Positions 7,369 to 15,987 of a stretch of 64,000 nucleotides of DNA are shown here, in pieces (within the stretch, counting starts at the first letter, position 1; each line of letters begins with the position of its first letter). This DNA is from Nocardia nova (GTDB taxonomy: Bacteria; Actinomycetota; Actinomycetes; Mycobacteriales; Mycobacteriaceae). The notes under the pieces were generated by a model. That model saw nothing but the letters and a program-made list of their open reading frames with translations, had not been told where the DNA came from and made no database searches. The stretch spans positions 62,001-126,000 of the forward strand of contig NZ_PSZE01000017.1 of NCBI RefSeq assembly GCF_002933465.1, read 5' to 3'. The position numbers and the translations under genes were made by a program.

Positions 7369-8799
7369 TTGGAAGACCCTGCTGTGGACGACAACAATCA
7401 CATACTCGAGTTCCGGCTGCCCGATCTCGGGGAGGGATTGACCGAGGCCGAACTGATCTCCTGGTCGGTAGCCGTCGGCGATACCGTCGAACTCAACCAG
7501 ACCATCGCCGAGGTGGAAACCGCCAAGGCACAGGTCGAACTACCGTGTCCGTTCGCCGGGCAGGTCGCCGAGCTGCTGGCCCGGCCCGGTGAAACGGTGG
7601 CGGTCGGCGCGCCGTTGATCAGAGTGCGCACCGATGCGGCGACCGGCCGAGCTTCCACGACGGCCGGCGGAACTTCCGGGGCGCCCGGCGGAACTTCCGG
7701 AGCGTCCGCCGAAGGCCGCACGTCGGTGCTCGTCGGTTACGGCCCCGAGGCCGAAGCGCCCACCCGGCGTCGCTCCGCGTCGAAAAACGGTGCGGCGAAG
7801 CCGCATTCGGCCGCGCCGACGGGCAGCGAGGAGATCCCGCCGGAGTTCCCGGGCCGCCCGCCCGCCACTCCGGCCGCCCGCCAGCTGGCTCGGGAACTCG
7901 GAATCAATATCGCGTTCGTGGCCGGCTCCGGTCCGGGTGGGGCGGTGACGGTCGAGGATGTGCGCCACGCGGTGCCGGTATCGCAGCCGCCGCGCCGGGT
8001 GCGCACCGAGGAGGAGGCCACCGATGCGCCGCGCCCGGCCGCCCCACCGGTGCCCACCATGCGGCCCGACGGCGGCGTCATCCGGCCGACGCCGAGCGAA
8101 CGCGAAACCCGCGCTCCGGTCAACGGCGTCCGCAAGCGCATCGCCGCGGCCATGACCACCAGCGCTCGCACCATCCCGCAGGCCAGCGCGTTCGTGACCA
8201 CCGATTTCACCGCCTCGATGGAACTGCTCGACCACCTGCGCAGCACCGACTCCTTCACCGGGCTGTCGCTCACTCCGCTGGCGCTGGTGGCGAAGGCGAC
8301 GCTGGCGGCGATCGCCGAATTCCCGGGGATCAACTCCTATTGGGACGGCGAAGCCAATCAGATCGTCACCAAGCATTACGTCAATCTCGGCATCGCCGTG
8401 GCCACCGAGCGCGGGCTGCTCGTCCCCAACATCAAGGAGGCGCAGTCGCTGAGCCTGCGCGAGCTGTGCCGGGAGATCGGCTGGCTCGCCGATGTGGCAC
8501 GCGCCGGCTCGGCGACACCGGCCGATCTGCGCGGCGGCACCTTCACTATCAGCAATGTCGGCGTCTTCGGTGTGGATACCGGTGTACCGCTGGTCAATCC
8601 GGGCGAAGGCGCGATTCTGTGCCTGGGTTCGATCCGGAAACGCCCCTGGGTGTACCGCGACGAACCGGCGATCCGGTGGATCACCACGCTCGGTGTGAGC
8701 TTCGATCACCGCATGATCGACGGGGAACTCGGCGCGCGGTTCCTGTCCACGGTGGCCTCACTGCTCGAGGATCCGCTGACCCTGCTGGGCCGGGTCTGA
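7369..8799 (+). CDS. bkdC: Branched-chain 2-oxoacid dehydrogenase E2, dihydrolipoamide acyltransferase
   Basis: Transfers the acyl group from E1 to CoA. 476 aa from TTG 7369 (weak site AGAGGTG); GTG at 7384 is an alternative start. Domain order: one lipoyl domain (about 11-90; lipoyl-Lys53 in EVETAKAQVEL), a Gly/Ser/Thr/Ala linker with GGTSGA repeats, the E1/E3-binding domain (about 160-200, PATPAARQLARELGINI), a second linker, and the catalytic domain (about 250-476) ending in the acyltransferase motif FDHRMIDG with His447 and Asp451. Only one lipoyl domain is present. It is separated from bkdB by about 100 nt holding a hairpin, so E2 dosage may be tuned separately. It converges on the thioesterase gene. 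Confidence 0.92.
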   Translation: MEDPAVDDNNHILEFRLPDLGEGLTEAELISWSVAVGDTVELNQTIAEVETAKAQVELPCPFAGQVAELLARPGETVAVGAPLIRVRTDAATGRASTTAGGTSGAPGGTSGASAEGRTSVLVGYGPEAEAPTRRRSASKNGAAKPHSAAPTGSEEIPPEFPGRPPATPAARQLARELGINIAFVAGSGPGGAVTVEDVRHAVPVSQPPRRVRTEEEATDAPRPAAPPVPTMRPDGGVIRPTPSERETRAPVNGVRKRIAAAMTTSARTIPQASAFVTTDFTASMELLDHLRSTDSFTGLSLTPLALVAKATLAAIAEFPGINSYWDGEANQIVTKHYVNLGIAVATERGLLVPNIKEAQSLSLRELCREIGWLADVARAGSATPADLRGGTFTISNVGVFGVDTGVPLVNPGEGAILCLGSIRKRPWVYRDEPAIRWITTLGVSFDHRMIDGELGARFLSTVASLLEDPLTLLGRV

Positions 8800-8825
8800 G
8801 GTTCCCGGGACGCCGGCCCCGCTGG

Positions 8826-9290
8826 TCACCGGGCCTCGCCGGTCACCAGTGCGGCGGCGGCGCTGCGGATGATCGCCGGGATCTCCACCGATTTGCGGGT
8901 CTCGTTGTCCACGTAGACGTGCACGAAGGTGCCGGTGGCGGCCAACTCCAGATCTTCACCCGTGGTGTCGGCGGCGGAGCCGGCGTCCAGGACGCGAAAG
9001 ATCGCCAGGTCGTAGGTGATGCTGGAGCGACCGAGGCGGCTGATTCGCAGCCCGACCCGTAGTTGGTCGGGAAAACTCAGCGAGCCCAGGTACTGACACG
9101 AGGTCTGGGCGACCACGCCGATCGCGGGCAGTTCCCGGATGTCGGTGCCGGTCGCGGCCATCAACCAGGCGTTGACCGCGGTGTCGAAGTACGAGTAGTA
9201 GGTCACGTTGTTGACGTGGCCGTAGTGGTCGTTGTCGGCCCATCGGGTCGGCACCGGCCAGAGCACCGGATAGTCCTGCTGTATGGTCAC
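8826..9290 (-). CDS. Hotdog-fold acyl-CoA thioesterase (4-hydroxybenzoyl-CoA thioesterase-like)
   Basis: 154 aa, single hotdog domain. The N-terminal TRWADNDHYGHVNNVTYYSY is the YbgC/4HBT signature, with the catalytic Asp in NDHYGHVNN. The rest (VAQTSCQYLGSLSFPDQLRV, YDLAIF) fits the same family. It probably hydrolyses an acyl-CoA in the cytosol; the substrate is unknown, although the adjacent branched-chain dehydrogenase operon makes short branched acyl-CoAs. It is transcribed towards bkdC with 26 nt between the stops. Confidence 0.88.
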   Translation of the reverse strand: MTIQQDYPVLWPVPTRWADNDHYGHVNNVTYYSYFDTAVNAWLMAATGTDIRELPAIGVVAQTSCQYLGSLSFPDQLRVGLRISRLGRSSITYDLAIFRVLDAGSAADTTGEDLELAATGTFVHVYVDNETRKSVEIPAIIRSAAAALVTGEAR

Positions 9291-9652
9291 CGCCCCGACA
9301 ATAGTGACGCGACCGGAGCGACGCGGGCGGAGACGGCAGGTGAACCCGGCGCGCCGCCGAAACGTGTCGGTGGTAGGTCATACACTCGAATCGAAACCGG
9401 TTACATCCGGGGCCCGTGCGGTGACGTCGACGATGCCGTGATCGTTCGGGAGACGGGGAGCCGCCGACCGCGGTCGGCGCCGCCGAATCAACGACGCTTC
9501 GACGCACTCCTCCGCTCCGGAGTCGTACCCGCGGGGCAGACGCTTCGGGTGTTGGGCCCCAAGGGGATCCGCGTGCCGGGCCACCCGGTCCGGCACCGCC
9601 CCTCGCGCCTCGCGCGGTGAAGAATCGGTGCGCGCCCGGTACCGTCGACTCG
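9291..9652. other. Intergenic region, no gene recognised
   Basis: 362 nt between the thioesterase start (minus strand) and the MFS transporter start (plus strand). It must hold two divergent promoters. Short open frames exist on both strands, but none has a recognisable product or a ribosome-binding site. I see no clear palindromic operator. Confidence 0.6.
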
Positions 9653-11014
9653 ATGCATTCATCGGTGGAGACGACACGGCGCGGGACGGTTGCTCCGGCC
9701 GCTCGCCGCGCGCGGGCAGCGGTGTTCGCGACTTTCGCGCTCAACGGGTTCCTGGCCGCGATGTGGGTGGTGCACATTCCGGTCATCACCGAACGCACCG
9801 GGGTATCGCACGGAACACTCGGCTTACTGATCCTGGTGATGGCCGGCAGCAGCATCGTCGGTATGCAGGCGGCGGGTCCGCTCGCCGACCGCTTCGGCAG
9901 CCGGGTCCTGGTCGGCGCGGCCGTCACCTGGCTGGTCGTGGCGGTGAGCGGGCCGGCGTGGGCGACGGGGCCCATCCAGCTCGCCATCGCGCTCGCGATC
10001 TTCGGTTTCGGCAACGGCGCGCTCGACGTGTCGATGAACGCCCAGGCCGTGCAGGTCGAGCGGGTTTACAGCCGGCCGATCATGGCCGCGTTTCACGCGC
10101 TTTTCTCCTGCGGCGGTCTGGTCGGTTCGCTCGCCGGCGCGGCGGCCATGCACGCCGGCGCCGATACCCGGGTGAGTTTCGCGGTCGCGGCGGTGCTGGG
10201 CCTGCTGGTGATGCTGGCCAGTGTGCCGAGTCTGCTCCCCCGCCCGCACACGACCTCGCACGTCGAACCGAGCGGCGAGGTGGCCGAATACGCCGCACCG
10301 GCCGCCGACCACGCGGGCCCAGTCGCCGCGGCGGCTCGCGAATCGGATGTGAAATCCGCCGTGCCATCCCCGGATTCCCGCACCGGTGCGCGACGCGACG
10401 AATCCACCGCGCGGCGGCGAATCCGGCGTCTGCTCCCGCCGAAGGTACTGGCATTGGCCGCGATCGCTTTCGCCCTGCTGATGGCCGAGGGCGTGGCCAA
10501 CGACTGGAGCGCCCTGCAGACGCACGAACATCTGGGGGTCGGCGATGCCACCGCCGCCCTGTCGTTCGGCGCGTTCTCCATCGCCATGACCGTCGGTCGC
10601 TTCACCGCGGACCGAGTCAGCGAACGGTTCGGCCGCATCGCCGTCGTCCGCTGGGGTTCGGTCCTCGGCGCAGCCGGTCTCGCGGTCATCATGCTCTCAC
10701 CGTGGCTGCCGCTGAGCCTCGCGGGCTGGATCCTCGCCGGCCTCGGCCTCGCCGGTGGCGTCCCCCAGATCTTCACCGCCGCGGGCAATCTGGGCACCCC
10801 CACCGCCGCCACCGACATGTCCAAGGTCTTCGGCCTCGGCTACCTCGGCTTCCTCGCCGGCCCCTCGGTCATCGGCTGGCTCGCCCAACTCACCTCCCTC
10901 ACCCTCGCCTTCACCTTCCCCCTGACAGCCGTCCTGCTCTGCGCCTGGTTCGCACGAACCGTCGGGGACGGCACTCCGGCCGAACCTGTCGACGCCGAGC
11001 AAACGCCTCGGTGA
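9653..11014 (+). CDS. MFS transporter (YbjJ-like)
   Basis: 453 aa from ATG 9653. Hydrophobic helices alternate with short loops throughout. The loop after helix 2 has the MFS motif AGPLADRFGSRVLV, and the equivalent in the second half is GRFTADRVSERFGRIAVV. A hydrophilic central loop (residues about 205-255) separates two six-helix halves. The stretch FGNGALDVSMNAQAVQVE is typical of the YbjJ/fucose-permease-like group. The substrate cannot be read from the sequence. An SDR gene fragment overlaps its 3' end in another frame, indicating an old rearrangement just downstream. Confidence 0.85.
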   Translation: MHSSVETTRRGTVAPAARRARAAVFATFALNGFLAAMWVVHIPVITERTGVSHGTLGLLILVMAGSSIVGMQAAGPLADRFGSRVLVGAAVTWLVVAVSGPAWATGPIQLAIALAIFGFGNGALDVSMNAQAVQVERVYSRPIMAAFHALFSCGGLVGSLAGAAAMHAGADTRVSFAVAAVLGLLVMLASVPSLLPRPHTTSHVEPSGEVAEYAAPAADHAGPVAAAARESDVKSAVPSPDSRTGARRDESTARRRIRRLLPPKVLALAAIAFALLMAEGVANDWSALQTHEHLGVGDATAALSFGAFSIAMTVGRFTADRVSERFGRIAVVRWGSVLGAAGLAVIMLSPWLPLSLAGWILAGLGLAGGVPQIFTAAGNLGTPTAATDMSKVFGLGYLGFLAGPSVIGWLAQLTSLTLAFTFPLTAVLLCAWFARTVGDGTPAEPVDAEQTPR

Positions 11015-11161
11015 GGAATTGGCCCCGCGCGGCGTGCGCGTCAACACCGTCTCCCCGGTGTCGTGGCTACCCCGCTCTGGCGGATCCCCAACCGGCTCGG
11101 CGGGAAACTTCCCGCGGCACAGGGCGTCTCGCACGGCGAACTGCTCGCGGGGATCAGGTGA
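10998..11161 (+). pseudogene. Fragment of a short-chain dehydrogenase/reductase gene
   Basis: The frame at 10998 reads SKRLGEELAPRGVRVNTVSP, a classic SDR segment after the active-site helix. A one-base shift near 11057 continues it as GVVATPLWRIPNR and then GVSHGELLAGIR, stopping with TGA at 11159-11161. One extra C in CTCCCC would restore the usual NTVSPG. The N-terminal cofactor-binding part and the last 60 or so residues are missing, so this is a decayed fragment. Its 5' end overlaps the last codons of the MFS gene. Confidence 0.7.
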
Positions 11162-11328
11162 AAGTCGGCCTAGCCGCTATCGTTCGTGCTTGTGCCGCAG
11201 TGGCGCCGGCGATACCGCTGCCCGCCGTACGCACCAGCGGAGTTGATCCCGCTGGCGATTCCGCTCTCGCCCATCGGAACATGCTGGACGGCAAGGGTTC
11301 CCAGCGCCGCTGAATACCCTGGCCGCAT

Positions 11329-11350
11329 ACTTACCTAACTTAAGTAAGTT
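11329..11350. promoter_or_regulatory. Candidate MarR operator upstream of marR-type gene
   Basis: ACTTAC (11329-11334) and GTAAGT (11344-11349) form an inverted repeat. A perfect ACTTAAGT palindrome lies in the middle (11338-11345). It ends about 19 nt before the GTG start, a position suited to autorepression. The half-site AGTAAGTT recurs in the palindrome upstream of pntAa at 15346-15367. Confidence 0.55.
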
Positions 11351-11368
11351 GAGTAGTAGAATGACCCT

Positions 11369-11875
11369 GTGCCGCGTTCCGAAGGAAGTCCCAAATCGGT
11401 GGTCGATGCCGACTACATCGTGGAACTCGAGCACGCCCTGACCCGGATCGCGCACCTGCTCACCCGGGCCAGACGGCACGATCGGACCATCGCCGCGGCC
11501 GGGGTGAATCTCGACCGCGCGAACGTGCCGCTGCTGCAGATGCTCGCCGACGCCGAGGAGCCCATGCGCATGGGTGAGCTCGCGGCCTGCCTGGGTGTGG
11601 AGGCGCCGCATGTCACGCGCCAGATTCAGCGCCTGGAACGGGCCGGCTACGTCGCCCGCGTGACCGATCCGGAGGACCGCCGGGCACAGCGCGTGCGCAT
11701 CACCGACGAGGGCCGGGCCACCGTCGACGCGATCCGCGCGGTGAGCCGCCGCCACATGCGCGACGCGCTGGCGGACTGGTCGACCGAGGATCTGCGTCGG
11801 CTCGCGGCGCTCAACCACCGCATGGTCGACGCGTTTCTCGACGCTGCCGAGCGCACCGACACCTGGCGGCGATGA
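11369..11875 (+). CDS. MarR-family transcriptional regulator
   Basis: 168 aa from GTG 11369. The winged HTH spans about residues 60-125: MRMGELAACLGVEAPHVTRQ (recognition helix) and then VTDPEDRRAQRVRITDEGR, the MarR wing with its conserved D-x-R-x-x-R. Helices at both ends form the dimer interface. A palindromic element directly upstream suggests autoregulation, and a related palindrome precedes the transhydrogenase operon 4 kb downstream. Ligand unknown. Confidence 0.9.
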   Translation: MPRSEGSPKSVVDADYIVELEHALTRIAHLLTRARRHDRTIAAAGVNLDRANVPLLQMLADAEEPMRMGELAACLGVEAPHVTRQIQRLERAGYVARVTDPEDRRAQRVRITDEGRATVDAIRAVSRRHMRDALADWSTEDLRRLAALNHRMVDAFLDAAERTDTWRR

Positions 11876-11881
11876 CGCTGG

Positions 11882-12199
11882 TCAGCGCTCCTTGCGGTCG
11901 ATCCGAATCGTCACCTTCGGCCACGGCGGATTCCGCACGACCGCGACCAAGGACAGCGTCGTCGCCACCAAGCCGACGAAGATGCCCAGCAGCGCGATGG
12001 CGGTGTCGTCGGTGACAGCGTGCCAGCCGGTGTTCCCGTCCTCGATGACGAAGACGCCGAGCGGCCGGGCGCGCCGGAATTTTCCGCCGGGGCGCGTCAC
12101 CGGGATGACCGTGGCGCCCTCTGGGGTTCGATAGGGCGTCCCGTAGACCGCCGAATCATCGCCCACCGCAGGCAGGTCGAACCGCTCCCGAACCGTCAT
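11882..12199 (-). CDS. Small membrane protein, hypothetical
   Basis: 105 aa from ATG 12199, preceded by GGAAGGGG; GTG at 12232 would add 11 residues. The N-terminal half is polar (TPYRTPEGATVIPVTRPGG, then RARPLGVFVIEDGNTGW), resembling the C-terminal stretch of GerW/YtfJ-like actinobacterial proteins. One transmembrane helix follows (about TAIALLGIFVGLVATTLSLV), and the tail ends RNPPWPKVTIRIDRKER. It converges on marR with 6 nt between stops. No function can be assigned. Confidence 0.65.
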   Translation of the reverse strand: MTVRERFDLPAVGDDSAVYGTPYRTPEGATVIPVTRPGGKFRRARPLGVFVIEDGNTGWHAVTDDTAIALLGIFVGLVATTLSLVAVVRNPPWPKVTIRIDRKER

Positions 12200-12343
12200 C
12201 TCGACCCCTTCCGGTTGTTGTGCCGCGCTCACGGCACCACCGCGCTTTGCGGGCCACTCTAGTCCGCCACCCACGGACGGGAGGCGGCGTGCGCCCACCG
12301 TCGCCGGAAGCGGCGAGCAGCGCGGCCGGAGCCGAGGCGATCG

Positions 12344-13756
12344 TTACAGCGCCTTGAGTTCCTCGGTGACGGCTGCGACGGATTTCTTGGCGTCGCCGAA
12401 CAGCATGGAGGTGTGGTCGGCGTAGAACAGCGGGTTGTCGATGCCGGCGAAGCCGGAGTTCATCGACCGCTTCAGCACGATCACGCTCTTGGCCTGGTCG
12501 ACGTTTAGCACGGGCATCCCGTAGATCGGGCTGGAGGAGTCCTCGCGCGCGGCGGGGTTGGTGACGTCGTTGGCGCCGATCACCAAAGCCACGTCGGTGC
12601 GCGAGAATTCGCCGTTGATGTCGTCCATTTCCTTGAGCGCGTCGTAGGAGACCTCGGCCTCGGCCAGCAGCACGTTCATATGGCCGGGCATACGACCCGC
12701 GACCGGATGGATGGCGTACTTGACCTCGACACCCTTGGCTTCCAGCAGTGAGGCCATCTCCTTGACCGCGTGCTGGGCCTGAGCGACGGCCATACCGTAG
12801 CCGGGCACCACGATCACCTGGTTGGCATAGGCCATCTGGATCGCGGCGTCGGCGGCCGAGGTGGCCTTGGCCTGCTTCTGCTCACCGCCGCCGGCCGCGG
12901 CGGCACCGCCGCCACCACCGAAACCACCCGCGACGATGGCCGGGATGGACCGGTTCATGGCCTTGGCCATCAGGTTGGTCAGGATGGTGCCGGACGCGCC
13001 GACGATCATGCCGGCCACGATCATCGCGGTGTTGTTCAGCGCCAGACCGGCGGCCGCCGCGGACAGACCGGTCAGCGCGTTCAGTAGCGAGATGACCACC
13101 GGCATGTCCGCGCCGCCGATCGGCAGCACCACCATCAAACCGAGCACCGCGGCCAGCACCAGCAGCAGGATCATCCACCACCACGGCACACCGTCCTTGG
13201 TGGCGCCGATACCGATCACCACGGCCGAGGCGATCGCACCCGCGGCCAGCAGCAGGTTCAGCGGCTGCTGCAGTTTGCCGAGTCCGATCGGGCGGCCGGG
13301 CAGGATCTCCTGCAGTTTGCCGAACGCGATGAGCGAGCCCCAGAACGAGATCGAGCCGATGATCGCCGCGAACAGCGAGCCGATCACGATGTGCACGGTG
13401 GGCTGCTCGTGCAGCCGCGAAAAGCCTTGGCTGTTGAGGAATTCCGACCACGCGATCAACGCGACGGTGCCACCACCGACACCGTTGAACGCCGCCACCA
13501 GCTGCGGCATCGCGGTCATCTTGGTGAACCGCGCCGGCGGAACACCCAGCGCCACACCGACAACCAGGCCCGCGATGATGATGATCCAGTTCGAGGTGTC
13601 GCGAATGGAGATGAACGTCGCGATCACCGCGATGCCCATACCGACCGCCGCGATCCAGTTACCGCGCACCGCGGTCCTCGGGCCGGTCAGCCCCATCAGA
13701 CCGTAGATGAACAGCGAGAACGCGACGATATAAAGGATGTTGACCAGATTGTCCAT
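12344..13756 (-). CDS. pntB: Proton-translocating NAD(P)+ transhydrogenase, beta subunit
   Basis: 470 aa. The first about 270 residues form the membrane domain dII with multiple helices (FSLFIYGLMGLTGPRTAVRG at the start). The C-terminal 180 or so residues form the NADP(H)-binding domain dIII: VIVVPGYGMAVAQAQHAVKE (the NADP fingerprint), IHPVAGRMPGHMNVLLAEA, DVALVIGANDVTNPAAR, and MNSGFAGIDNPLFY. Together with the two alpha subunits it drives hydride transfer from NADH to NADP+ with the proton gradient. A Gly/Ala-rich linker joins dII and dIII. Last gene of the three-gene operon, 3 nt after pntAb. Confidence 0.96.
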   Translation of the reverse strand: MDNLVNILYIVAFSLFIYGLMGLTGPRTAVRGNWIAAVGMGIAVIATFISIRDTSNWIIIIAGLVVGVALGVPPARFTKMTAMPQLVAAFNGVGGGTVALIAWSEFLNSQGFSRLHEQPTVHIVIGSLFAAIIGSISFWGSLIAFGKLQEILPGRPIGLGKLQQPLNLLLAAGAIASAVVIGIGATKDGVPWWWMILLLVLAAVLGLMVVLPIGGADMPVVISLLNALTGLSAAAAGLALNNTAMIVAGMIVGASGTILTNLMAKAMNRSIPAIVAGGFGGGGGAAAAGGGEQKQAKATSAADAAIQMAYANQVIVVPGYGMAVAQAQHAVKEMASLLEAKGVEVKYAIHPVAGRMPGHMNVLLAEAEVSYDALKEMDDINGEFSRTDVALVIGANDVTNPAAREDSSSPIYGMPVLNVDQAKSVIVLKRSMNSGFAGIDNPLFYADHTSMLFGDAKKSVAAVTEELKAL

Positions 13757-13759
13757 GAG

Positions 13760-14101
13760 TCAGCGGCCCGCCTTCTCGGTATTACCAGGGCGCTCCGCGC
13801 CCGACGCAGCGGGCTTCTTGCCCTTGAACATCCCCAGCATGCGGTCGGTCACCACGAAACCACCGACCACGTTCAGCGTTCCGAATACCACCGCGACGAA
13901 CAGAATGATCTGGGTGATCACCGACGGATGATCGACCTTGCCGAGGGTCACCAGCGCACCCAGCACCACGATGCCGTGAATGGCGTTGGTGCCCGACATC
14001 AGCGGCGTGTGCAAGGTGTTGGGCACCTTGGAGATCACCGCGAAACCCACGAATCCGGACAGCACCAGAATCGCGATATTGGCCAACAGCTCGGTATACA
14101 T
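13760..14101 (-). CDS. pntAb: NAD(P)+ transhydrogenase, alpha-2 (membrane) subunit
   Basis: 113 aa, four predicted helices, the separately encoded C-terminal membrane part of the alpha subunit. Hallmarks: ISKVPNTLHTPLMSGTNAIH and IVVLGALVTL, ending with the membrane stretch VFGTLNVVGGFVVTDRMLGM. The ATG overlaps the pntAa stop by one base (ATGA), so translation is coupled. The split alpha subunit is the arrangement of Rhodospirillum and mycobacteria, not of E. coli. Confidence 0.95.
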   Translation of the reverse strand: MYTELLANIAILVLSGFVGFAVISKVPNTLHTPLMSGTNAIHGIVVLGALVTLGKVDHPSVITQIILFVAVVFGTLNVVGGFVVTDRMLGMFKGKKPAASGAERPGNTEKAGR

Positions 14102-15267
14102 CAGCCCTGCTCCTCGGAGTCGGCGGGACGGCTCGGCGCACCGGCCACACAGGAATCGGCGAGCACCTGGTCGCCGAAATCGGGCTCGAGCTCGCCGTCT
14201 TTCAGCATCAGCTCGAGCAGCGCCGCGATATTCTTCGAGTACAGCTCCGAGGCGTGCTCGGGCATGGTCGCCGGGAGGTTCAACGGCGAGCAGATCGTGA
14301 CACCGTGCTTGACCACCGTCTTGCCGGGTTCGGTCAACTCGCAGTTACCACCGGTCTCACCGGCGAGGTCGACGATCACGCTGCCGGGCTTCATCCCCTC
14401 CACCGCGGCGGCGGTCACCAATCGCGGCGCCGGGCGACCCGGCACCAGCGCGGTGGTGACCACCACGTCGAAACCCTTGATCGCATCCTCCAAAGCCTGC
14501 TGCTGCTGGGCCTTTTCGTCCTCGGTCAGCTCGCGGGCGTAACCACCCTCACCGGCCGCGTCGATGCCCAGATCCAGCCACTGCGCGCCCACCGACCGCA
14601 CCTGATCGGCCACCTCGGGCCGCACGTCGTACCCGGTGGTGCGCGCACCGAGGCGCTTGGCGGTCGCCAGGGCCTGCAGACCCGCGACCCCCACGCCCAG
14701 CACCAGCACCGTCGCCGGCTTCACCGTGCCCGCCGCGGTGGTCAGCATCGGGAAGAACCGCGTCGACTCCGACGCCGCCAGCAGCACCGCCTTGTATCCG
14801 GCGACATTGGCCTGTGAGGACAGTGCGTCCATCACCTGCGCGCGCGAAATCCGCGGAATCGCCTCCACGGCGAAGGCGCGCACGCCCGCGTTCTGCAGCG
14901 CGCCGATCTTGTTGTCCGCGTTGCGCGGAGCCAGGAATCCGATCAGGGTCTGGCCCTGCGACAGTTTGGCGATCTCGGCGTCGTTGGGCGGGGCCACCTT
15001 CACCACGACCTCGGCCTGCCACGGATCACCGATCGTCGCGCCCGCGGCCTCGTAAGCCTCGTCCGGAATCAATGCCCCGACACCCGCGCCGGCTTCGACG
15101 ACGACCTGTACACCCTGCTTCACCAGGCTCGGGATGATCTTCGGCACCAACGCGACGCGTCGTTCGTCGGCATTGGTCTCACGAACCACACCGACACGCG
15201 TGCGGTGCGACGCGCGACTGTCGTCGCCGGGCTGCGCGCCCTCGTTCGCGCCCTGCGTTGTCTCCAC
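14101..15267 (-). CDS. pntAa: NAD(P)+ transhydrogenase, alpha-1 (NAD-binding) subunit
   Basis: 388 aa, soluble domain dI. It starts at ATG 15267 after AGGAAG. Alanine-dehydrogenase-like fold: VGVVRETNADERRVALVPK at the N-terminus, GFLAPRNADNKIGAL, the Rossmann motif VLVLGVGVAGLQALATAKRL, and RQD-loop equivalents around RISRAQVMDALSSQANVAGY. C-terminal VIVDLAGETGGNCELT and CSPLNLPATMPEHAS are also diagnostic. First gene of pntAa-pntAb-pntB. A perfect 9+9-bp palindrome lies 79 bp upstream. Confidence 0.96.
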   Translation of the reverse strand: METTQGANEGAQPGDDSRASHRTRVGVVRETNADERRVALVPKIIPSLVKQGVQVVVEAGAGVGALIPDEAYEAAGATIGDPWQAEVVVKVAPPNDAEIAKLSQGQTLIGFLAPRNADNKIGALQNAGVRAFAVEAIPRISRAQVMDALSSQANVAGYKAVLLAASESTRFFPMLTTAAGTVKPATVLVLGVGVAGLQALATAKRLGARTTGYDVRPEVADQVRSVGAQWLDLGIDAAGEGGYARELTEDEKAQQQQALEDAIKGFDVVVTTALVPGRPAPRLVTAAAVEGMKPGSVIVDLAGETGGNCELTEPGKTVVKHGVTICSPLNLPATMPEHASELYSKNIAALLELMLKDGELEPDFGDQVLADSCVAGAPSRPADSEEQG

Positions 15268-15345
15268 TGGTCAACTTCCTTACTTGTGACGGCAAGCTGG
15301 CCCCCTGATGTCCAGGTGGGCCGCCTGTTTGGGTCTGGCCGAGCA

Positions 15346-15367
15346 GAACTTACTTTCCAGTAAGTTC
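15346..15367. promoter_or_regulatory. Palindromic operator upstream of pntAa
   Basis: GAACTTACT and AGTAAGTTC are perfectly complementary 9-nt arms separated by TTCC. It lies 79 nt before the pntAa start, between pntAa (minus) and the HIT gene (plus). Its half-site AGTAAGTT is shared with the element in front of the marR-type gene at 11.3 kb, so that regulator is a candidate binder (inference). Confidence 0.6.
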
Positions 15368-15516
15368 CGGAATAATTCTCGCAACTGTACCCGGCAGGCC
15401 GGTGAGATTAGTTGAGATCAACATCACATCACACCACGCCTTCTCTCTCCATTCCCCGCTCGCGCAGCGCGGAAGCGGGCTATACCGGGTACGCCTTCCG
15501 CCGTAATGTCTGCGTG

Positions 15517-15987
15517 GTGAGTGGCTGTATCTTCTGCCGGATCGTCGCGGGCGACGCGCCTGCGACGCGGATCTACGAGGACGAGCGCGTGTACGCCTTC
15601 CTCGACATCCGGCCGATCACCCGGGGACACACCCTGGTGATTCCGAAAAGCCATGCCGCCCACCTCGACGAACTCGACGCCGAGCTGGGCGCGGATCTGT
15701 TCCGCGTAGGCCATCGCATCGCAAAGGCGTTGCGGCGCAGCGATCTCGGCGCCGACGGCGCGAATCTCGTACTCAACGACGGTAAAGCGGCCTTCCAGAC
15801 GGTGCACCACGTCCACCTGCACGTGGTGCCGCGCCGCGGTGGTGACCTGTTCGCCTTCGCCCGCGGCTTCCTGCTGCGGCGCCCGCACGATCCGACGGCC
15901 ACCGCGGCCGCGCTCCGCACCGGGCTCGACCGGCTGGGCGCGGAGCCGGATCGACTCGACCCGACCGACAGGGAGACTCGTTCATGA
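15517..15987 (+). CDS. HIT-family nucleotide hydrolase/transferase
   Basis: 156 aa from GTG 15517 (GTG GTG in tandem; the second is used here). It begins VSGCIFCRIVAG, the usual HIT N-terminus with CxxC (Cys4, Cys7). It has IRPITRGHTLVIPKSHAAHL and the histidine triad HVHLHVV (His98, His100, His102), where the middle His is the nucleophile. It probably hydrolyses dinucleoside polyphosphates or AMP conjugates in the cytosol. The stop overlaps the next gene's ATG. Confidence 0.93.
   Translation: MSGCIFCRIVAGDAPATRIYEDERVYAFLDIRPITRGHTLVIPKSHAAHLDELDAELGADLFRVGHRIAKALRRSDLGADGANLVLNDGKAAFQTVHHVHLHVVPRRGGDLFAFARGFLLRRPHDPTATAAALRTGLDRLGAEPDRLDPTDRETRS

Noticed and set aside
9291..9652. Open frames in the gap before the MFS gene as a hidden gene
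   Set aside because: No ribosome-binding site, no recognisable product, and composition typical of shadow frames on both strands.
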